Shown: positions 28,004 through 37,918, counted from the stretch's first letter. The stretch: 64,000 nucleotides of DNA from Kalymmatonema hyalinum WJT4-NPBG1 (GCA_019359075.1 JAHHIB010000020.1:20270-84269); one strand, 5' to 3'. Notes: generated by a model not told the origin, from the letters alone. Numbers and translations are program-made.

Positions 28004-28203
28004 AGAATTTCTCTTGTCCTTCTATTGTCCCAATCTTGTCATCTTTCTGCTCGTCAGTATAGGGGCTGGAAGCGCGAAGGTAAACGTAGATGGAGCAGCA
28101 AAATTTTGTCGTTTTGCTTCCACCCTATCATATCCTTGAGAAACCTAACCCTAGTCTGCCTATATTTGACTATGCTAAAGGGAACTATTTGAGGATTAGC
28201 CTG

Positions 28204-29646
28204 ATGCTGCTTGGTATAGATTTAGGAACAGGCTCTGCTAAGGCATTGCTCCTAGCGACTGACGGAACTGCTATAGGTGAGGCGTCAAGCTCGTATCCTG
28301 TTCATGCACCCCACCCTGGATGGGCTGAGTCGGAGCCAGGGGATTGGTGGTCAGCTGTTGCCTCGGCTGTTAGGAAGGCAGTGGGAAATCACGCTGATCG
28401 GGTACAGGCGATCGCACTTTCAGGACAGATGCATGGTGTTGTCCTAGCTTCGGAGTCGGGTCAGCCCCTGCGTCCTGCTATCCTTTGGGCAGATACTCGC
28501 TCTAGTGCCACGCTTAGCGCTTATCATTCGCTCGATGCCGCTATTCTAGAGCGCTTGGGAAACCCCATCACGGCGGGAATGGCAGGTCCAACTTTGTTGT
28601 GGCTACGAGAACACGAGGCTACTGTCTACACCCAAGCGCGTTGGGCACTCCAGCCAAAAGATTGGCTACGTGTACGTCTCACAGGAGAAGTTGCAACAGA
28701 ACCATCTGATGCTAGTGGTACTTTGCTTTACGATGTTGTGTCGGACAACTGGGCAAGGGAAGCAATCTCAGCCCTGAATCTACGTTGTGATTGGTTACCA
28801 AAAATTATTCCCTCTAGTGCGATCGCAGGTTACTTGACGGCTGTTGCTTCAGAGCATCTTGGCTTAAGAGTTGACTTACCCGTTATCGCTGGTGCTGCGG
28901 ATACGGCAGCGGCGGCGCTTGGTAACGGACTACTAGAGCCTGGTTTGGTTCAACTAACTATTGGCACAGGCGCTCAAATCATTACACCTCGCTCCCAACC
29001 CATTATCGATCCTCATGGTCGTACACATCTCTATCGAGCCGCCGTACCTAACCAGTGGTACACCCTTGCAGCAATGCAAAATGCAGGGTTAGCGCTTGAG
29101 TGGGTGCGAGGTATTCTCGGCTTGAGTTGGCAGCAAGTCTATACTAAAGCGTTTTCTGTTCCCCCAGGATGTGAAGGGTTGACATTTTTGCCATACCTCA
29201 CAGGTGAGCGAACTCCACACCTCGACCCCTATGTACGCGGCGCATGGGTGGGGCTTGGACTTCATCACACACAGGCGCACCTGATGCGGGCGGCTTTAGA
29301 GGGAGTTGCTTTTGCCTTGCGACAAGGTTTTGAGGCACTTGAGGCAACAGGTTTTAAAGCGACAGAACTGCGTTTAGCAGGTGGTGGCACGGCAGAAATG
29401 CCTTGGAAACAATTACTGACTGATGTATTGAGAATACCCCTCTATGCAACTACAGTTGCTGCTGCTTCTGCGTGGGGTGCTGCTCTATTGGCGGGTATCG
29501 GAATTGGTGTATACGCAGATACAAATGACACGCTCAAACTGGCGGCCACACCAACGCTTGCTGCAACTCCCCAATCAGTTGATTCAGCCCTGGAAGAGGC
29601 TTGGATGCGATATCAATCCCTTTATCCACGACTTAAAAAAATGTGA
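28204..29646 (+). CDS. xylB: xylulokinase
   Basis: Phosphorylates D-xylulose to xylulose-5-phosphate, feeding the pentose-phosphate and Calvin pathways. It is an FGGY-family kinase of 480 residues: LGIDLGTGSAKALLL at the start, ALSGQMHGVV, ILWADTRS, the catalytic Asp region in IAGAADTAAAALGNG, and LRLAGGGTAEMPWKQLL near the C-terminus. The start chosen has GAGG 8 bp upstream and gives the family N-terminus; an ATG at 28090 would add 38 unrelated residues. It completes a route from arabitol or xylitol via xylulose. Confidence 0.93.
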   Translation: MLLGIDLGTGSAKALLLATDGTAIGEASSSYPVHAPHPGWAESEPGDWWSAVASAVRKAVGNHADRVQAIALSGQMHGVVLASESGQPLRPAILWADTRSSATLSAYHSLDAAILERLGNPITAGMAGPTLLWLREHEATVYTQARWALQPKDWLRVRLTGEVATEPSDASGTLLYDVVSDNWAREAISALNLRCDWLPKIIPSSAIAGYLTAVASEHLGLRVDLPVIAGAADTAAAALGNGLLEPGLVQLTIGTGAQIITPRSQPIIDPHGRTHLYRAAVPNQWYTLAAMQNAGLALEWVRGILGLSWQQVYTKAFSVPPGCEGLTFLPYLTGERTPHLDPYVRGAWVGLGLHHTQAHLMRAALEGVAFALRQGFEALEATGFKATELRLAGGGTAEMPWKQLLTDVLRIPLYATTVAAASAWGAALLAGIGIGVYADTNDTLKLAATPTLAATPQSVDSALEEAWMRYQSLYPRLKKM

Positions 29647-29916
29647 TAGCAGTTATGCCTCAAGGAGGTAGCACTAGAAGGTATCTACAATTAAATTCTT
29701 AACTAGTGAGGCTGTTTAACATCACTAGACTTCTTGCATTCATTCCAAAAAAAAGAATAATTAACCACAGATGGACAATAAATAAAAGTATTTCCTCTGT
29801 TTTCCCCCCTACAAGAGGGGAGAATGAACAGGGTGGATACAGATGGAATCAAAGAGATGCAACCTTGTCTAGTTAATCAAAGAAGTTAGTTTACTAAGAG
29901 AATAGGTAGACATTAT

Positions 29917-31497
29917 ATGTATATACTAGGTGGAATAAAGCTTCCCAAATCAGCTGACGTTTCTGATTTATACATACAGTGTAATGAAGCTGCATCTATA
30001 AACTACCAGGAAGATGACAAAAAAGTCGTCTTACGTCAGGGAGGCCTTATATCCTCAAGTTCTTACTTTAATTCATTTTACGAGAAATTTTATACTAAAT
30101 ATACAACTCTTAGCTCTATCTACTATTTGCTGAAACTTGAAGGCGATTTTAAAGTTACTGTTTACCGAGAAGTTAACGGGGAAAATAACAAAGAGATTAT
30201 TTATCAAGAGAACTTTGAAAACTGTCAATTTTCAGAATCCGTCAAAATTTCCCCAATAAATCTCCTTCAAAATGAAAACGCTGGCAGAATATATTTTGAA
30301 ATAACCTGTTCTAGTGAACAGGGTGCCTTTAAAGAGGCGTGGATAGCAACTGATGAAAATAAAACGAGAGAAGTCTCGTTGGGAATCATCATTTGCACCT
30401 TCAAAAAAGAGGATTATATAAAAAATACTTTAGCTGCGATTTTTCAAGATAAATTACTAGAAACTAAGGACTTCAAAATATTTGTTATTGATAATGGTAG
30501 AACTTTAGACAAAGCTGGTTTCACAGAGCAAAAACTGAAACTGGTTCCCAATATAAATGCGGGTGGAAGTGGTGGTTTTACTAGAGGGTTAGTTGAAGCT
30601 TTAGAGGAGAACATCTACTCTCATTTTTTGGTCATGGATGATGATATAGAGTTAGAAAATCAATGTATTTATAGGTTGTTTTCTTTGCATGAGTACGCCA
30701 AGACTGATTCTGCCGTAGCTGGCGGACTGCTAAATTTAGAGAAAAAGCATATGTTGTATGAAGCAGGAGCAACGTACAACGAAGATTCTAAAACTAGAGG
30801 ATTTGCGCCTGGGTCATTAACTGCTGTCAATCATAATATTGATCTACGAAGTTCTAGTTCTCTCAACAGGTTACTGGTAGAAGAAGATATAGATTATGGC
30901 GGATTTTGGTTTTTCTCTTTTTCTAAAGACGTTGTTGAAAAAATTAAATTACCGCTGCCTTTATTTATAAAGATAGATGATATAGAGTTTTGTTTAAGAA
31001 TTAAAGAGTTGGGTAACAAAATAGTAGCTTTTCCCTCTCTAGCTGTGTGGCATCAACCGGCTTCTGCAAAGAATTTAAATTGGGAAAGTTATTATTATGC
31101 TCGGAATGATTTAATAACTTATGCCATCCATTATTCGATAAGATATATGGATACGGTCAAGCATTTTACAAAAGTAATAATTCAGTCTTTATCAAGATGT
31201 GATTATGATTATGTGCAGATGCTTATAAAATCTTTTGAAGACTATATAAAAGGTCCAGCTTTTATCAAAAACTCTGATCCAGAAAACTTGCATATTAGCA
31301 TTATAAAGCTTAGCCAAAGCTATAAGAACCAAAAGGAAATAGATAAATTAGCTGGTATTAAGCTTTTGGCTAGGTGGTTTAAAGTTGCTGCTAAAAGTAG
31401 TATTGAATGGTCATCCGTAAGTAGAGAATGGAAAAGTGCTTCAAAGGAGCTGACATCTACTATATTTTGGCAGCAATACCTTGGGTTAAAGAACTAG
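29917..31497 (+). CDS. galactofuranosyltransferase GlfT2-like glycosyltransferase
   Basis: A 526-residue GT2-type enzyme laid out like mycobacterial GlfT2: an N-terminal beta-rich domain (1-155), a GT-A domain from LGIIICTFKKEDYI, a metal motif DDD in FLVMDDDIEL, substrate-site features GGFWFFSF and IKIDDIEFCLRIKELG, AVWHQPASAKN, and a helical C-terminus. GlfT2 transfers galactofuranose from UDP-Galf. No UDP-galactopyranose mutase gene is in the window. The gene is visibly more AT-rich than its neighbours, with many AAA, ATA and TTT codons, and lies next to a transposase relic, so it was probably acquired. It may decorate an exopolysaccharide or lipopolysaccharide. Confidence 0.82.
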   Translation: MYILGGIKLPKSADVSDLYIQCNEAASINYQEDDKKVVLRQGGLISSSSYFNSFYEKFYTKYTTLSSIYYLLKLEGDFKVTVYREVNGENNKEIIYQENFENCQFSESVKISPINLLQNENAGRIYFEITCSSEQGAFKEAWIATDENKTREVSLGIIICTFKKEDYIKNTLAAIFQDKLLETKDFKIFVIDNGRTLDKAGFTEQKLKLVPNINAGGSGGFTRGLVEALEENIYSHFLVMDDDIELENQCIYRLFSLHEYAKTDSAVAGGLLNLEKKHMLYEAGATYNEDSKTRGFAPGSLTAVNHNIDLRSSSSLNRLLVEEDIDYGGFWFFSFSKDVVEKIKLPLPLFIKIDDIEFCLRIKELGNKIVAFPSLAVWHQPASAKNLNWESYYYARNDLITYAIHYSIRYMDTVKHFTKVIIQSLSRCDYDYVQMLIKSFEDYIKGPAFIKNSDPENLHISIIKLSQSYKNQKEIDKLAGIKLLARWFKVAAKSSIEWSSVSREWKSASKELTSTIFWQQYLGLKN

Positions 31498-31611
31498 AAT
31501 TGAGTTGACACTAGTGAAGGTATGAACCGCTCAGACGGTGGCAACCGATCCAACCATTTCAGTTGCTCAAATTGGTCATATTCTGCTCTGACCATACTAA
31601 GGAAAGAGAGC

Positions 31612-31755
31612 ACGACTTTCCACTGGGGGATTGAGTGGTATCACAGAGCCCCGCGCGCAACTGCGTGGCATTGAGGGATTTATGGTGAGAACAACTGAGG
31701 CAATTTGCACTCACTTTATAAAAAACTTCGTATTAGTTTGTAAGTGGGAATACTT
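31612..31755 (+). pseudogene. transposase C-terminal relic
   Basis: One frame gives TTFHWGIEWYHRA, and a shifted frame continues LRGIEGFMVRTTEAICTHF. Together these match the C-terminal pattern W-x-IE-x-YHR-x(I/L)KQ-x-CGVE-x4-R seen in IS701/IS4-type transposases. The rest of the element is gone. It lies in the 545-bp gap between the glycosyltransferase and catalase genes. Confidence 0.5.
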
Positions 31756-31890
31756 TCAAACTTAACATTAAGTTTGTTTTTTAGAAGAAGGCGCACCAAA
31801 AGACACAAACGGATAAGTTTCAAAAATTTAGCACAAATTTAGCCTCTAGCTTCCTTCTCTAGAGACTTTTTGTAAAGTTGCCATGTGATA

Positions 31891-31947
31891 GGCAAAACTT
31901 AAATTTTCATCTATCTATCGGTGGTGAAATGCTGTAGAAATTTTTAC
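31891..31947. repeat. 56-bp dispersed repeat, copy 2
   Basis: Near-identical to 14439-14494: starts GGCAAAACTTAAA and includes ATCTATCTATCGG and CTGTAGAAATTTTTAC. It lies about 95-150 bp upstream of the catalase start, so it may overlap that promoter. Confidence 0.85.
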
Positions 31948-32041
31948 TAAAACTGGAAAATTAGAACATCAACACTCCAATTTCCCTGCTATCTGACTAC
32001 CCTGCTAGCAGGAGGCAACTTTTGTCTTAGGTACGACGCAT

Positions 32042-33568
32042 ATGACAGACAATCAAAAAAAGGACGAACTCGGTAACCAAGAGGAAATCCTGACAAACCG
32101 CCAAGGTCACCCAATATCTGATAACCAGAATACACGAACTGTGGGTGACAGGGGTCCGACAGTACTTGAAAACTACAACTTCCTAGAAAAGATCAGCCAC
32201 TTTGACCGTGAACGCATCCCAGAACGCGTCGTTCATGCACGAGGAGCGGGTGCTCATGGCTATTTTGAGGCTTATGGCACCATCGGCGATGAAGCACTGA
32301 GCAAATATACACGCGCCAAGCTTTTCCAAGAAAAAGGTAAAATCACGCCTGTATTTATTCGTTTTTCAAGTGTCATTCACGGAGGTCATTCACCAGAAAC
32401 ACTCCGCGATCCGCGTGGGTTTGCAATCAAGTTTTACACCGAAGATGGCAATTGGGATTTGGTCGGGAATAACCTTAAAGTCTTTTTTATTCGAGATCCC
32501 ATCAAGTTTCCCGATCTCGTTCACGCTTTCAAACCAGATCCAGTCACGAACCGTCAAGATCCCAACCGCATCTTTGATTTCATCAGCCACACGCCTGAGG
32601 CGATGCACATGATCACGTGGCTGTTTAGTCCGTGGGGAATTCCTGCCACCTACCGACACATGGAAGGCTCAGGTGTAAACACCTACAAATGGGTTAATTC
32701 TGACGGTGTTGGGCATCTTGTCAAGTATTTCTTTTTACCCAAGCAGGGGGTCAAGTGCCTCACTCAAGCTCAAGCTGAGGAAATTCAGGCGAAGAATTTT
32801 AACCATGCGACACAGGATTTGTACGAAGCGATCGCACAAGGTGAGTATCCTGAATGGGAATTTTGTGTGCAAATCATGTCGGATGACGAGCACCCTGAAC
32901 TCGATTTCGATCCATTAGATCCAACAAAGATCTGGCCGCCAGACCAATTCCCATTGCTGCCTGTCGGACGAGTGGTACTCGACAAAAATCCTGTCAACTA
33001 TTTCGCTGAGGTTGAGCAAGCCGCGTTTGGTACAGGTGTATTGGTTGACGGTCTTGACTTCTCGGACGACAAATTGCTTCAAGGTCGGACGTTCTCTTAC
33101 TCAGATGCTCAACGTCACCGTGTGGGTTCTAATTACCTCCAGCTACCTATTAATCAGCCAAAAACACCTGTTGCTACGAATCAGCGTGATGGTCAAATGA
33201 CTTACCGCGTTGATGGAGTTGAAGCAGGTGAAAACCCCCACGTGAATTACGAGCCAAGCAGTCTTGGCGGACTCAAAGAAGCGCCGAAGTCGGGCAAAGC
33301 CCACACTCCTTATGTGCAAGGTCCAGTCATTCGTCAAAAAATCAGCCGAACCAACGATTACCAGCAAGCTGGCGAGCGGTATCGCACCTTTGAGGACTGG
33401 GAGCGGGATGACCTGATTTTAAACCTTGTGTCAGCACTCAAACAGTGCGACGCGCATATTCAAGAGCGCATGGTGGAACACTTCACACAATGCGATCCAG
33501 AATACGGTACACGGGTGCGAGAAGGACTCAAGCAAAGCCAAGAAAAAAATATGCATGCTCACTCTTAG
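32042..33568 (+). CDS. monofunctional heme catalase
   Basis: Dismutates hydrogen peroxide; cytoplasmic. It is a 508-residue small-subunit catalase. The active-site signature [17 protein letters not shown] places the catalytic His at 65. The distal Asn lies in [10 protein letters not shown] (about 143). The heme-ligand Tyr is at 353 in [28 protein letters not shown] and [10 protein letters not shown] are also intact. GGAGG lies upstream within about 30 bp but rather far from the ATG. Many cyanobacteria rely on KatG, Mn-catalase or peroxiredoxins, so this gene may be acquired. Confidence 0.95.
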   Translation: MTDNQKKDELGNQEEILTNRQGHPISDNQNTRTVGDRGPTVLENYNFLEKISHFDRERIPERVVHARGAGAHGYFEAYGTIGDEALSKYTRAKLFQEKGKITPVFIRFSSVIHGGHSPETLRDPRGFAIKFYTEDGNWDLVGNNLKVFFIRDPIKFPDLVHAFKPDPVTNRQDPNRIFDFISHTPEAMHMITWLFSPWGIPATYRHMEGSGVNTYKWVNSDGVGHLVKYFFLPKQGVKCLTQAQAEEIQAKNFNHATQDLYEAIAQGEYPEWEFCVQIMSDDEHPELDFDPLDPTKIWPPDQFPLLPVGRVVLDKNPVNYFAEVEQAAFGTGVLVDGLDFSDDKLLQGRTFSYSDAQRHRVGSNYLQLPINQPKTPVATNQRDGQMTYRVDGVEAGENPHVNYEPSSLGGLKEAPKSGKAHTPYVQGPVIRQKISRTNDYQQAGERYRTFEDWERDDLILNLVSALKQCDAHIQERMVEHFTQCDPEYGTRVREGLKQSQEKNMHAHS

Positions 33569-33607
33569 TTGAGCCAGTAGTGTTACGGAGCGCGACGTGA
33601 AAAATTG

Positions 33608-33685
33608 AACCACAGATGGACACCGATATAGGCGTAAGCCGTGCCGTAGGCTACACAGATAATTTATCGGTGTCCATCTGTGGTT
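33608..33685. repeat. palindromic element with perfect 21-bp arms
   Basis: Arms at 33608-33628 and 33665-33685 are exactly complementary and carry the word CCACAGATGGACACCGAT. The 36-bp middle contains another repeat (GCCGTGCCGTAGGCTAC). It lies between the convergent catalase and galT genes, where it could also act as a two-way terminator. Relatives are at 43703-43863, about 29761-29775 and about 62566-62591. Confidence 0.85.
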
Positions 33686-33700
33686 TAAAAAAGAAATACA

Positions 33701-34804
33701 TTATCTTATTGAAATCGGCGTTTCGATATTTACCACCACAGCCTGCAACTCCTTCGCCTTCTCTTCTGGAAGCGCATCATTCGCAAACATCCCTGCTGCG
33801 AGTTCCGTTCCCGCCAGATACTTAAGCCTTTCGCTTGTCCGATAGGGAGGATAAAACTGAGCGTGTAAATGGGCTTCGGGATGCGCTTCACCGTCAGTTG
33901 GTGCTTGAAACCAAGCCATCAGGTAAGGAAACGGACGATTCCACAAACCGTCATACTTGAGAGTGACAGTTTTTAATGCCCTGGCGAGTCCCTGGCGTTG
34001 CTCAGGAGTAAGATCCATAAAAGTGCCAACAGGCTTAATTGGGGCAATCCAAACTTCATACGGGTAACGAGCGCACACGGGGACGAATGCGATCGCTTCC
34101 TCATCCTGATAAATAATCCGTTTGTTGTCAGCAATCTCCTTTTGTATCAAATCTTCCAGCAACCCGCGCCCCTGTTGCTGGTAAAATTGCCGCTGTTGCT
34201 CCAACATCCGTGCTGGAACAGGTGGTACAAAAGGATATGCATAAATTTGGCCATGCGGATGGTGCAGAGTCACACCTACCTCCACGCCTTTGTTTTCAAA
34301 CGGCAGTACATACTGTATGTGCTGATTTTCACCGATCACGCGAGTGCGATCGCCCCACACTTCCAACAGCAACTCTAGGTGATTTAGTTCCAGGGAACTC
34401 AGGGAGGCTTGCGGATCTTGTGTAAAAACCACTACCTCACACGCCCCATTAGCGGGCATGGTATCCACGATGCTAGCAGGCGGATCGTGAGCAGCTACCG
34501 TCATCGACGGAAATCGGTTATCGAACACCGCCACATCATACTTACCTTGCGGTAGTTCCGTTGGAAACTCAGGGTTACTGGTGGCTGCGAGGGGGTTATA
34601 CTCTGGGGGCGGCATGAAAGTCCGCCCTTGACGGTGAGAAGCATAAGCCACCCATTCGCCCCGCAAGGGGTGCCAGCGCAGGTGCGGATTTGCCTGTACT
34701 GGCTCATTGCTAGGGCTAGTGGCTGTAATATTTTCGGCTATAGGGTATCGACTATATAAAGTCAGTGGGCGACCATCTGGCTTTAACAGCTTGTGGGAGT
34801 ACAT
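33701..34804 (-). CDS. galT: galactose-1-phosphate uridylyltransferase
   Basis: Exchanges UMP between UDP-glucose and galactose-1-phosphate. It is a 367-residue HIT-superfamily protein. The nucleophile region is [12 protein letters not shown], with [11 protein letters not shown] and [15 protein letters not shown] as in bacterial GalT, and a C-terminal HAQFYPP segment for the second His cluster. It overlaps the end of the GH2 gene by 22 bp, so the two form an operon. galE and galK are about 25-30 kb away, with the polyol island in between. Confidence 0.94.
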   Translation of the reverse strand: MYSHKLLKPDGRPLTLYSRYPIAENITATSPSNEPVQANPHLRWHPLRGEWVAYASHRQGRTFMPPPEYNPLAATSNPEFPTELPQGKYDVAVFDNRFPSMTVAAHDPPASIVDTMPANGACEVVVFTQDPQASLSSLELNHLELLLEVWGDRTRVIGENQHIQYVLPFENKGVEVGVTLHHPHGQIYAYPFVPPVPARMLEQQRQFYQQQGRGLLEDLIQKEIADNKRIIYQDEEAIAFVPVCARYPYEVWIAPIKPVGTFMDLTPEQRQGLARALKTVTLKYDGLWNRPFPYLMAWFQAPTDGEAHPEAHLHAQFYPPYRTSERLKYLAGTELAAGMFANDALPEEKAKELQAVVVNIETPISIR

Positions 34805-36669
34805 AATCCTTCTCCTGAAAGGGTCGCTGCGCGGATCGCCTCGATGGGAAATTTCGGCGTGCGATCGGCGTACAACAACCCGTTAGCTTCTTGGAACGTA
34901 TCCGTTAACTGCGTGTAACAAAATCCACTGAATATCTCAATATTATTGATAGTTTCCAGTAGGGCAGCGTATTTGATTTGTAGCTCGGAGATATTCCAGC
35001 TGCGCTCATATCCCCAAATTTTGTTAGAATCGGGCTTGTCCTCTGGGGCATAGGCGATACCGCCAAACTCGGTCAGCATCACTGGCTGTCCTTGGTGAGG
35101 ATAGTTGTCGAGTGTGAGGATGCGCCCTCCGGGACGCTTACGATCAAACAAATCTGATAGCTTGACTTCCGGTCCATAACGATAAGCCAAGTGCTGCGGA
35201 TTGGTGTCGTAGTCATGGATAGCCAGAATGTCCGTATCTGTACTTTCCCAGCCATCGTTACCAATCACTGGGCGACTCGGATCGAGCGTCTTGGTCAAGT
35301 GATACATTGCTAAAACGTAGTTCTGGTGAGCCTTTGTTTCGACCAGATTCGGAACTCCCCAAGATTCATTAAACGGCACCCAAGCCACAATACAGGGGTG
35401 GTTGACATCCCGCTTGATGACCTCTGTCCACTCTTTGGTCATGCGCTCCACCGCTTTATTTGTAAATCGGTAGGAACTCGGCATCTCCTCCCATACTAAC
35501 AGCCCCAGCACATCTGCCCAATATAAAAAGCGGGGGTCTTCAATTTTTTGGTGCTTACGTACACCGTTAAAGCCCATTGCTTTGGCGAGTTCCACATCGC
35601 GCCGCAACGCGTCATCATCGGGTGCAGTCATGAGGCTATCTTGCCAGTAGCCTTGGTCGAGAACCAGCCGCAAATAGTAGGGACGACCGTTGAGCATAAA
35701 GCGATCGCGCTGTATACTCACATTCCGCATCGCTGTATAAGTTTTTACTTTATCCAATAGTTCGTCTTTATACCAAAGTTCTATATCAGCATCGAGCAGC
35801 GTTGGCTTTTCTGGACTCCACAGTAATTCGTTGCGGTAGTCGTCGATACCTGGATCGGAAAGGGCGAGGCGACGGCTAATCTCCCCGTTGAACACTTCAT
35901 AGGTATCGTTCACCAGCACGCGATCGCCAACGCTCAGTTTCACCTTTATTTGTACGCCCGAAGCAGGCACATCGCCCGCCAGCGCGGCGTAACAACCAAT
36001 TTCCCACCGCTCGAAGTCAGGAGTCCAGCGGATGTGATCTATATAACTCGTACCCACGCGCTCAACCCAGACTGTCTGCCAAATACCGGTGGTGCGAGGA
36101 TACCAAATACCATGCGGCTCAAGCTGCCAATCCTGCTTACCGCGAGGCTTGGCGAGATCCTGAGGATCGTCCTGCGCCCATACTGTCACTTTCGTTGTGC
36201 CAGTGTCATTCAAGACATGGGTAATATCGAGGGTGAAAGCGGTATGTCCGCCTTCATGCTCAGCTATGTATTGATCGTTAACCCAGACACGGGCGCGATA
36301 GTCCACAGCCCCAAAGTGCAGCAGCAACCTGCCCTCGCCTGGTGGCGTTTCAAATTCCCTCTCGTACCAGCAGTTCGGGTGAAATCCCGTGTCACCAATA
36401 CCACTTTTGGCAGATTCCGGAGCAAACGGAACTTCTATATCATGACTCCATTGCTTAACGTCGCTGGGTTGAACGCATTTGCCCTGATCATCAAATGCGA
36501 ACTTCCACAGACCGTTTAGACTTTGCCAATGTGATTGCTCAGCGTCTGCGGAAGAAATTCGCTGAAAATGCGGACGCGGGTATGCCGTTTCTTTTAAGCT
36601 CAAACTCATATTATTATCCGCATTAGAGGTTAGTTCAACCGCATGATTCTTTAACTCTAACAAGTTCAT
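34783..36669 (-). CDS. glycoside hydrolase family 2 (beta-galactosidase-like)
   Basis: A 628-residue GH2 enzyme: jelly-roll sugar-binding domain (about 30-205), Ig-like domain (about 210-310), and TIM barrel (315-615). The acid/base is Glu435 in VPFNESWG and the nucleophile is Glu534 in MLTEFGG. It is shorter than LacZ (about 1020) and closer to compact beta-galactosidases and beta-glucuronidases. No signal peptide is visible, so it would act on imported oligosaccharides. The galT overlap argues for a galactoside substrate, but sequence does not exclude glucuronides. An in-frame ATG at 36609 is an alternative start. Confidence 0.9.
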   Translation of the reverse strand: MNLLELKNHAVELTSNADNNMSLSLKETAYPRPHFQRISSADAEQSHWQSLNGLWKFAFDDQGKCVQPSDVKQWSHDIEVPFAPESAKSGIGDTGFHPNCWYEREFETPPGEGRLLLHFGAVDYRARVWVNDQYIAEHEGGHTAFTLDITHVLNDTGTTKVTVWAQDDPQDLAKPRGKQDWQLEPHGIWYPRTTGIWQTVWVERVGTSYIDHIRWTPDFERWEIGCYAALAGDVPASGVQIKVKLSVGDRVLVNDTYEVFNGEISRRLALSDPGIDDYRNELLWSPEKPTLLDADIELWYKDELLDKVKTYTAMRNVSIQRDRFMLNGRPYYLRLVLDQGYWQDSLMTAPDDDALRRDVELAKAMGFNGVRKHQKIEDPRFLYWADVLGLLVWEEMPSSYRFTNKAVERMTKEWTEVIKRDVNHPCIVAWVPFNESWGVPNLVETKAHQNYVLAMYHLTKTLDPSRPVIGNDGWESTDTDILAIHDYDTNPQHLAYRYGPEVKLSDLFDRKRPGGRILTLDNYPHQGQPVMLTEFGGIAYAPEDKPDSNKIWGYERSWNISELQIKYAALLETINNIEIFSGFCYTQLTDTFQEANGLLYADRTPKFPIEAIRAATLSGEGLCTPTSC

Positions 36670-37350
36670 CGAAACCTATTCCCAACTCTACTAAAGAAAC
36701 TATTTGTAACTACTCGCCTATTACCAAAGATTCCAGGAATTTTGCCTGTAAAATTACCTAAAAATTACCTAAACTTCATCACTCACCTCAAACGACACTA
36801 TCCCCTGGTAACAAATGCCTAAGGATGGAGCTGCAGTAAGCAAACGATAGCGATCGTCCCCAAGGCTGTTGGAGGCGTTCCATTAACTATTGGCTTCCGG
36901 CTCGTGACATTATGGCACACCTTGGGCAAATGTTTCAGGTTAAAATTTTGCTTTTTTTTACTTTTCTTGCTAAATATAAAAAAACTGCCCCCTATCTACT
37001 ATTTTAGGGCCATATTTGTTGAAATATAGCGCTTTCGGCTCAAATACAATATGGACTGACCTCTGCCCTAACTTCTCCCCACCTCTTTTTAACCCTCTCG
37101 TTGTAGGAGAGGGAAGCGCAAGATTTTTGTTAACGGGAGGGGAATTTCTCCCCTTCCCTATGAGGGAACTGGGGCTGGGGGGTTATGTCTTTTATAATTT
37201 TTTGGACTGAAATTTGTTAGAAAATTATGTGGCAGCGATTCCGAATGAGCGATTACCGTCCAAATAGCACCGAAAGAGTTGTTAATTGGGTAAAAGGCGA
37301 GAAATTGCTACTTTTTTTCGTTGGAATAGTGCCTGCCCCAATTTCAGCCA
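36670..37350. other. 680-bp intergenic stretch with low-complexity repeat
   Basis: No gene supported. The upstream region of the GH2 gene lies at its left end. A CCCTCTC/GAGAGGG repeat block spans about 37076-37190 (TTCTCCCC, GTAGGAGAGGGAAG, GGGGCTGGGGGG), a common cyanobacterial intergenic repeat. A HIP1-rich fragment is at about 36845-36880. The remainder shows nothing recognisable. Confidence 0.55.
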
Positions 37351-37560
37351 CTAAACTTCACTAAACTTGCGGCTAAACTCTTGGAGTTGGCTTTTAATCC
37401 AATGAGCACCCCTACCTATGCATTCAGGACAAACATCGCCATAGCCATCACCCTCTTCACTGCACACAATTAATCTCGCTTCCCTCGTCTGAAACAGCTG
37501 ATTGCATATTAAGCACATTTGGTTATTTTTCAAAGTGTTACATTCAATTTGAAATTGCAT
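37351..37560 (-). CDS. small CxxC zinc-ribbon-like protein
   Basis: A 69-residue protein with Cys pairs CLIC and CPEC spaced by about 20 residues (plus Cys7 and a Cys in LIVCSEEG), suggesting a zinc ribbon or redox-active fold. The start chosen has a strong ribosome site, GGAGGAGG, directly upstream; the longer frame to 37659 would add a hydrophobic leader that disregards that site. The C-terminal helix (WIKSQLQEFSRKF) is charged. Function unknown; it looks like a conserved cyanobacterial small protein. Confidence 0.65.
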   Translation of the reverse strand: MQFQIECNTLKNNQMCLICNQLFQTREARLIVCSEEGDGYGDVCPECIGRGAHWIKSQLQEFSRKFSEV

Positions 37561-37918
37561 ACTTCCTCCTCCTAAACCAACTTTGACGTCAACTTTGTTT
37601 AATAAAAATTTACTTAATGACCACAATACAACTATTGTTATTAATCCGACTTCTACCAAATGAATGGAATAATGTTAAGTTGATTTGTAATTAATAACAC
37701 ATTGTTTTCTCAAACATTCAAACCACTGCCTACAAAAGAAATCTAGAGTATAAAAAAACTACAATTATGCGGTTTACAGACGCATATTTTATATTTAAAT
37801 ACCCTAAAAGATAGATAAAAACATGATTGTTAAGCTACGTTCTCATGCCAAAGTAACGATTACCTATACTTACATCTTGAGAAAGATTAAGTAAAACAGG
37901 CAAAACGTTAAATATAAG

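Noticed and set aside
31498..32041. Peroxide-responsive (OxyR/PerR-like) operator upstream of catalase
   Set aside because: No convincing dyad was seen; the notable feature there is the 56-bp dispersed repeat.
35950..36519. 189-residue plus-strand frame
   Set aside because: Antisense shadow of the GH2 gene, whose catalytic motifs are intact.
37016..37210. 64-residue frame between GH2 and the zinc-ribbon gene
   Set aside because: Translates a known type of CCCTCTC/GAGAGGG intergenic repeat.
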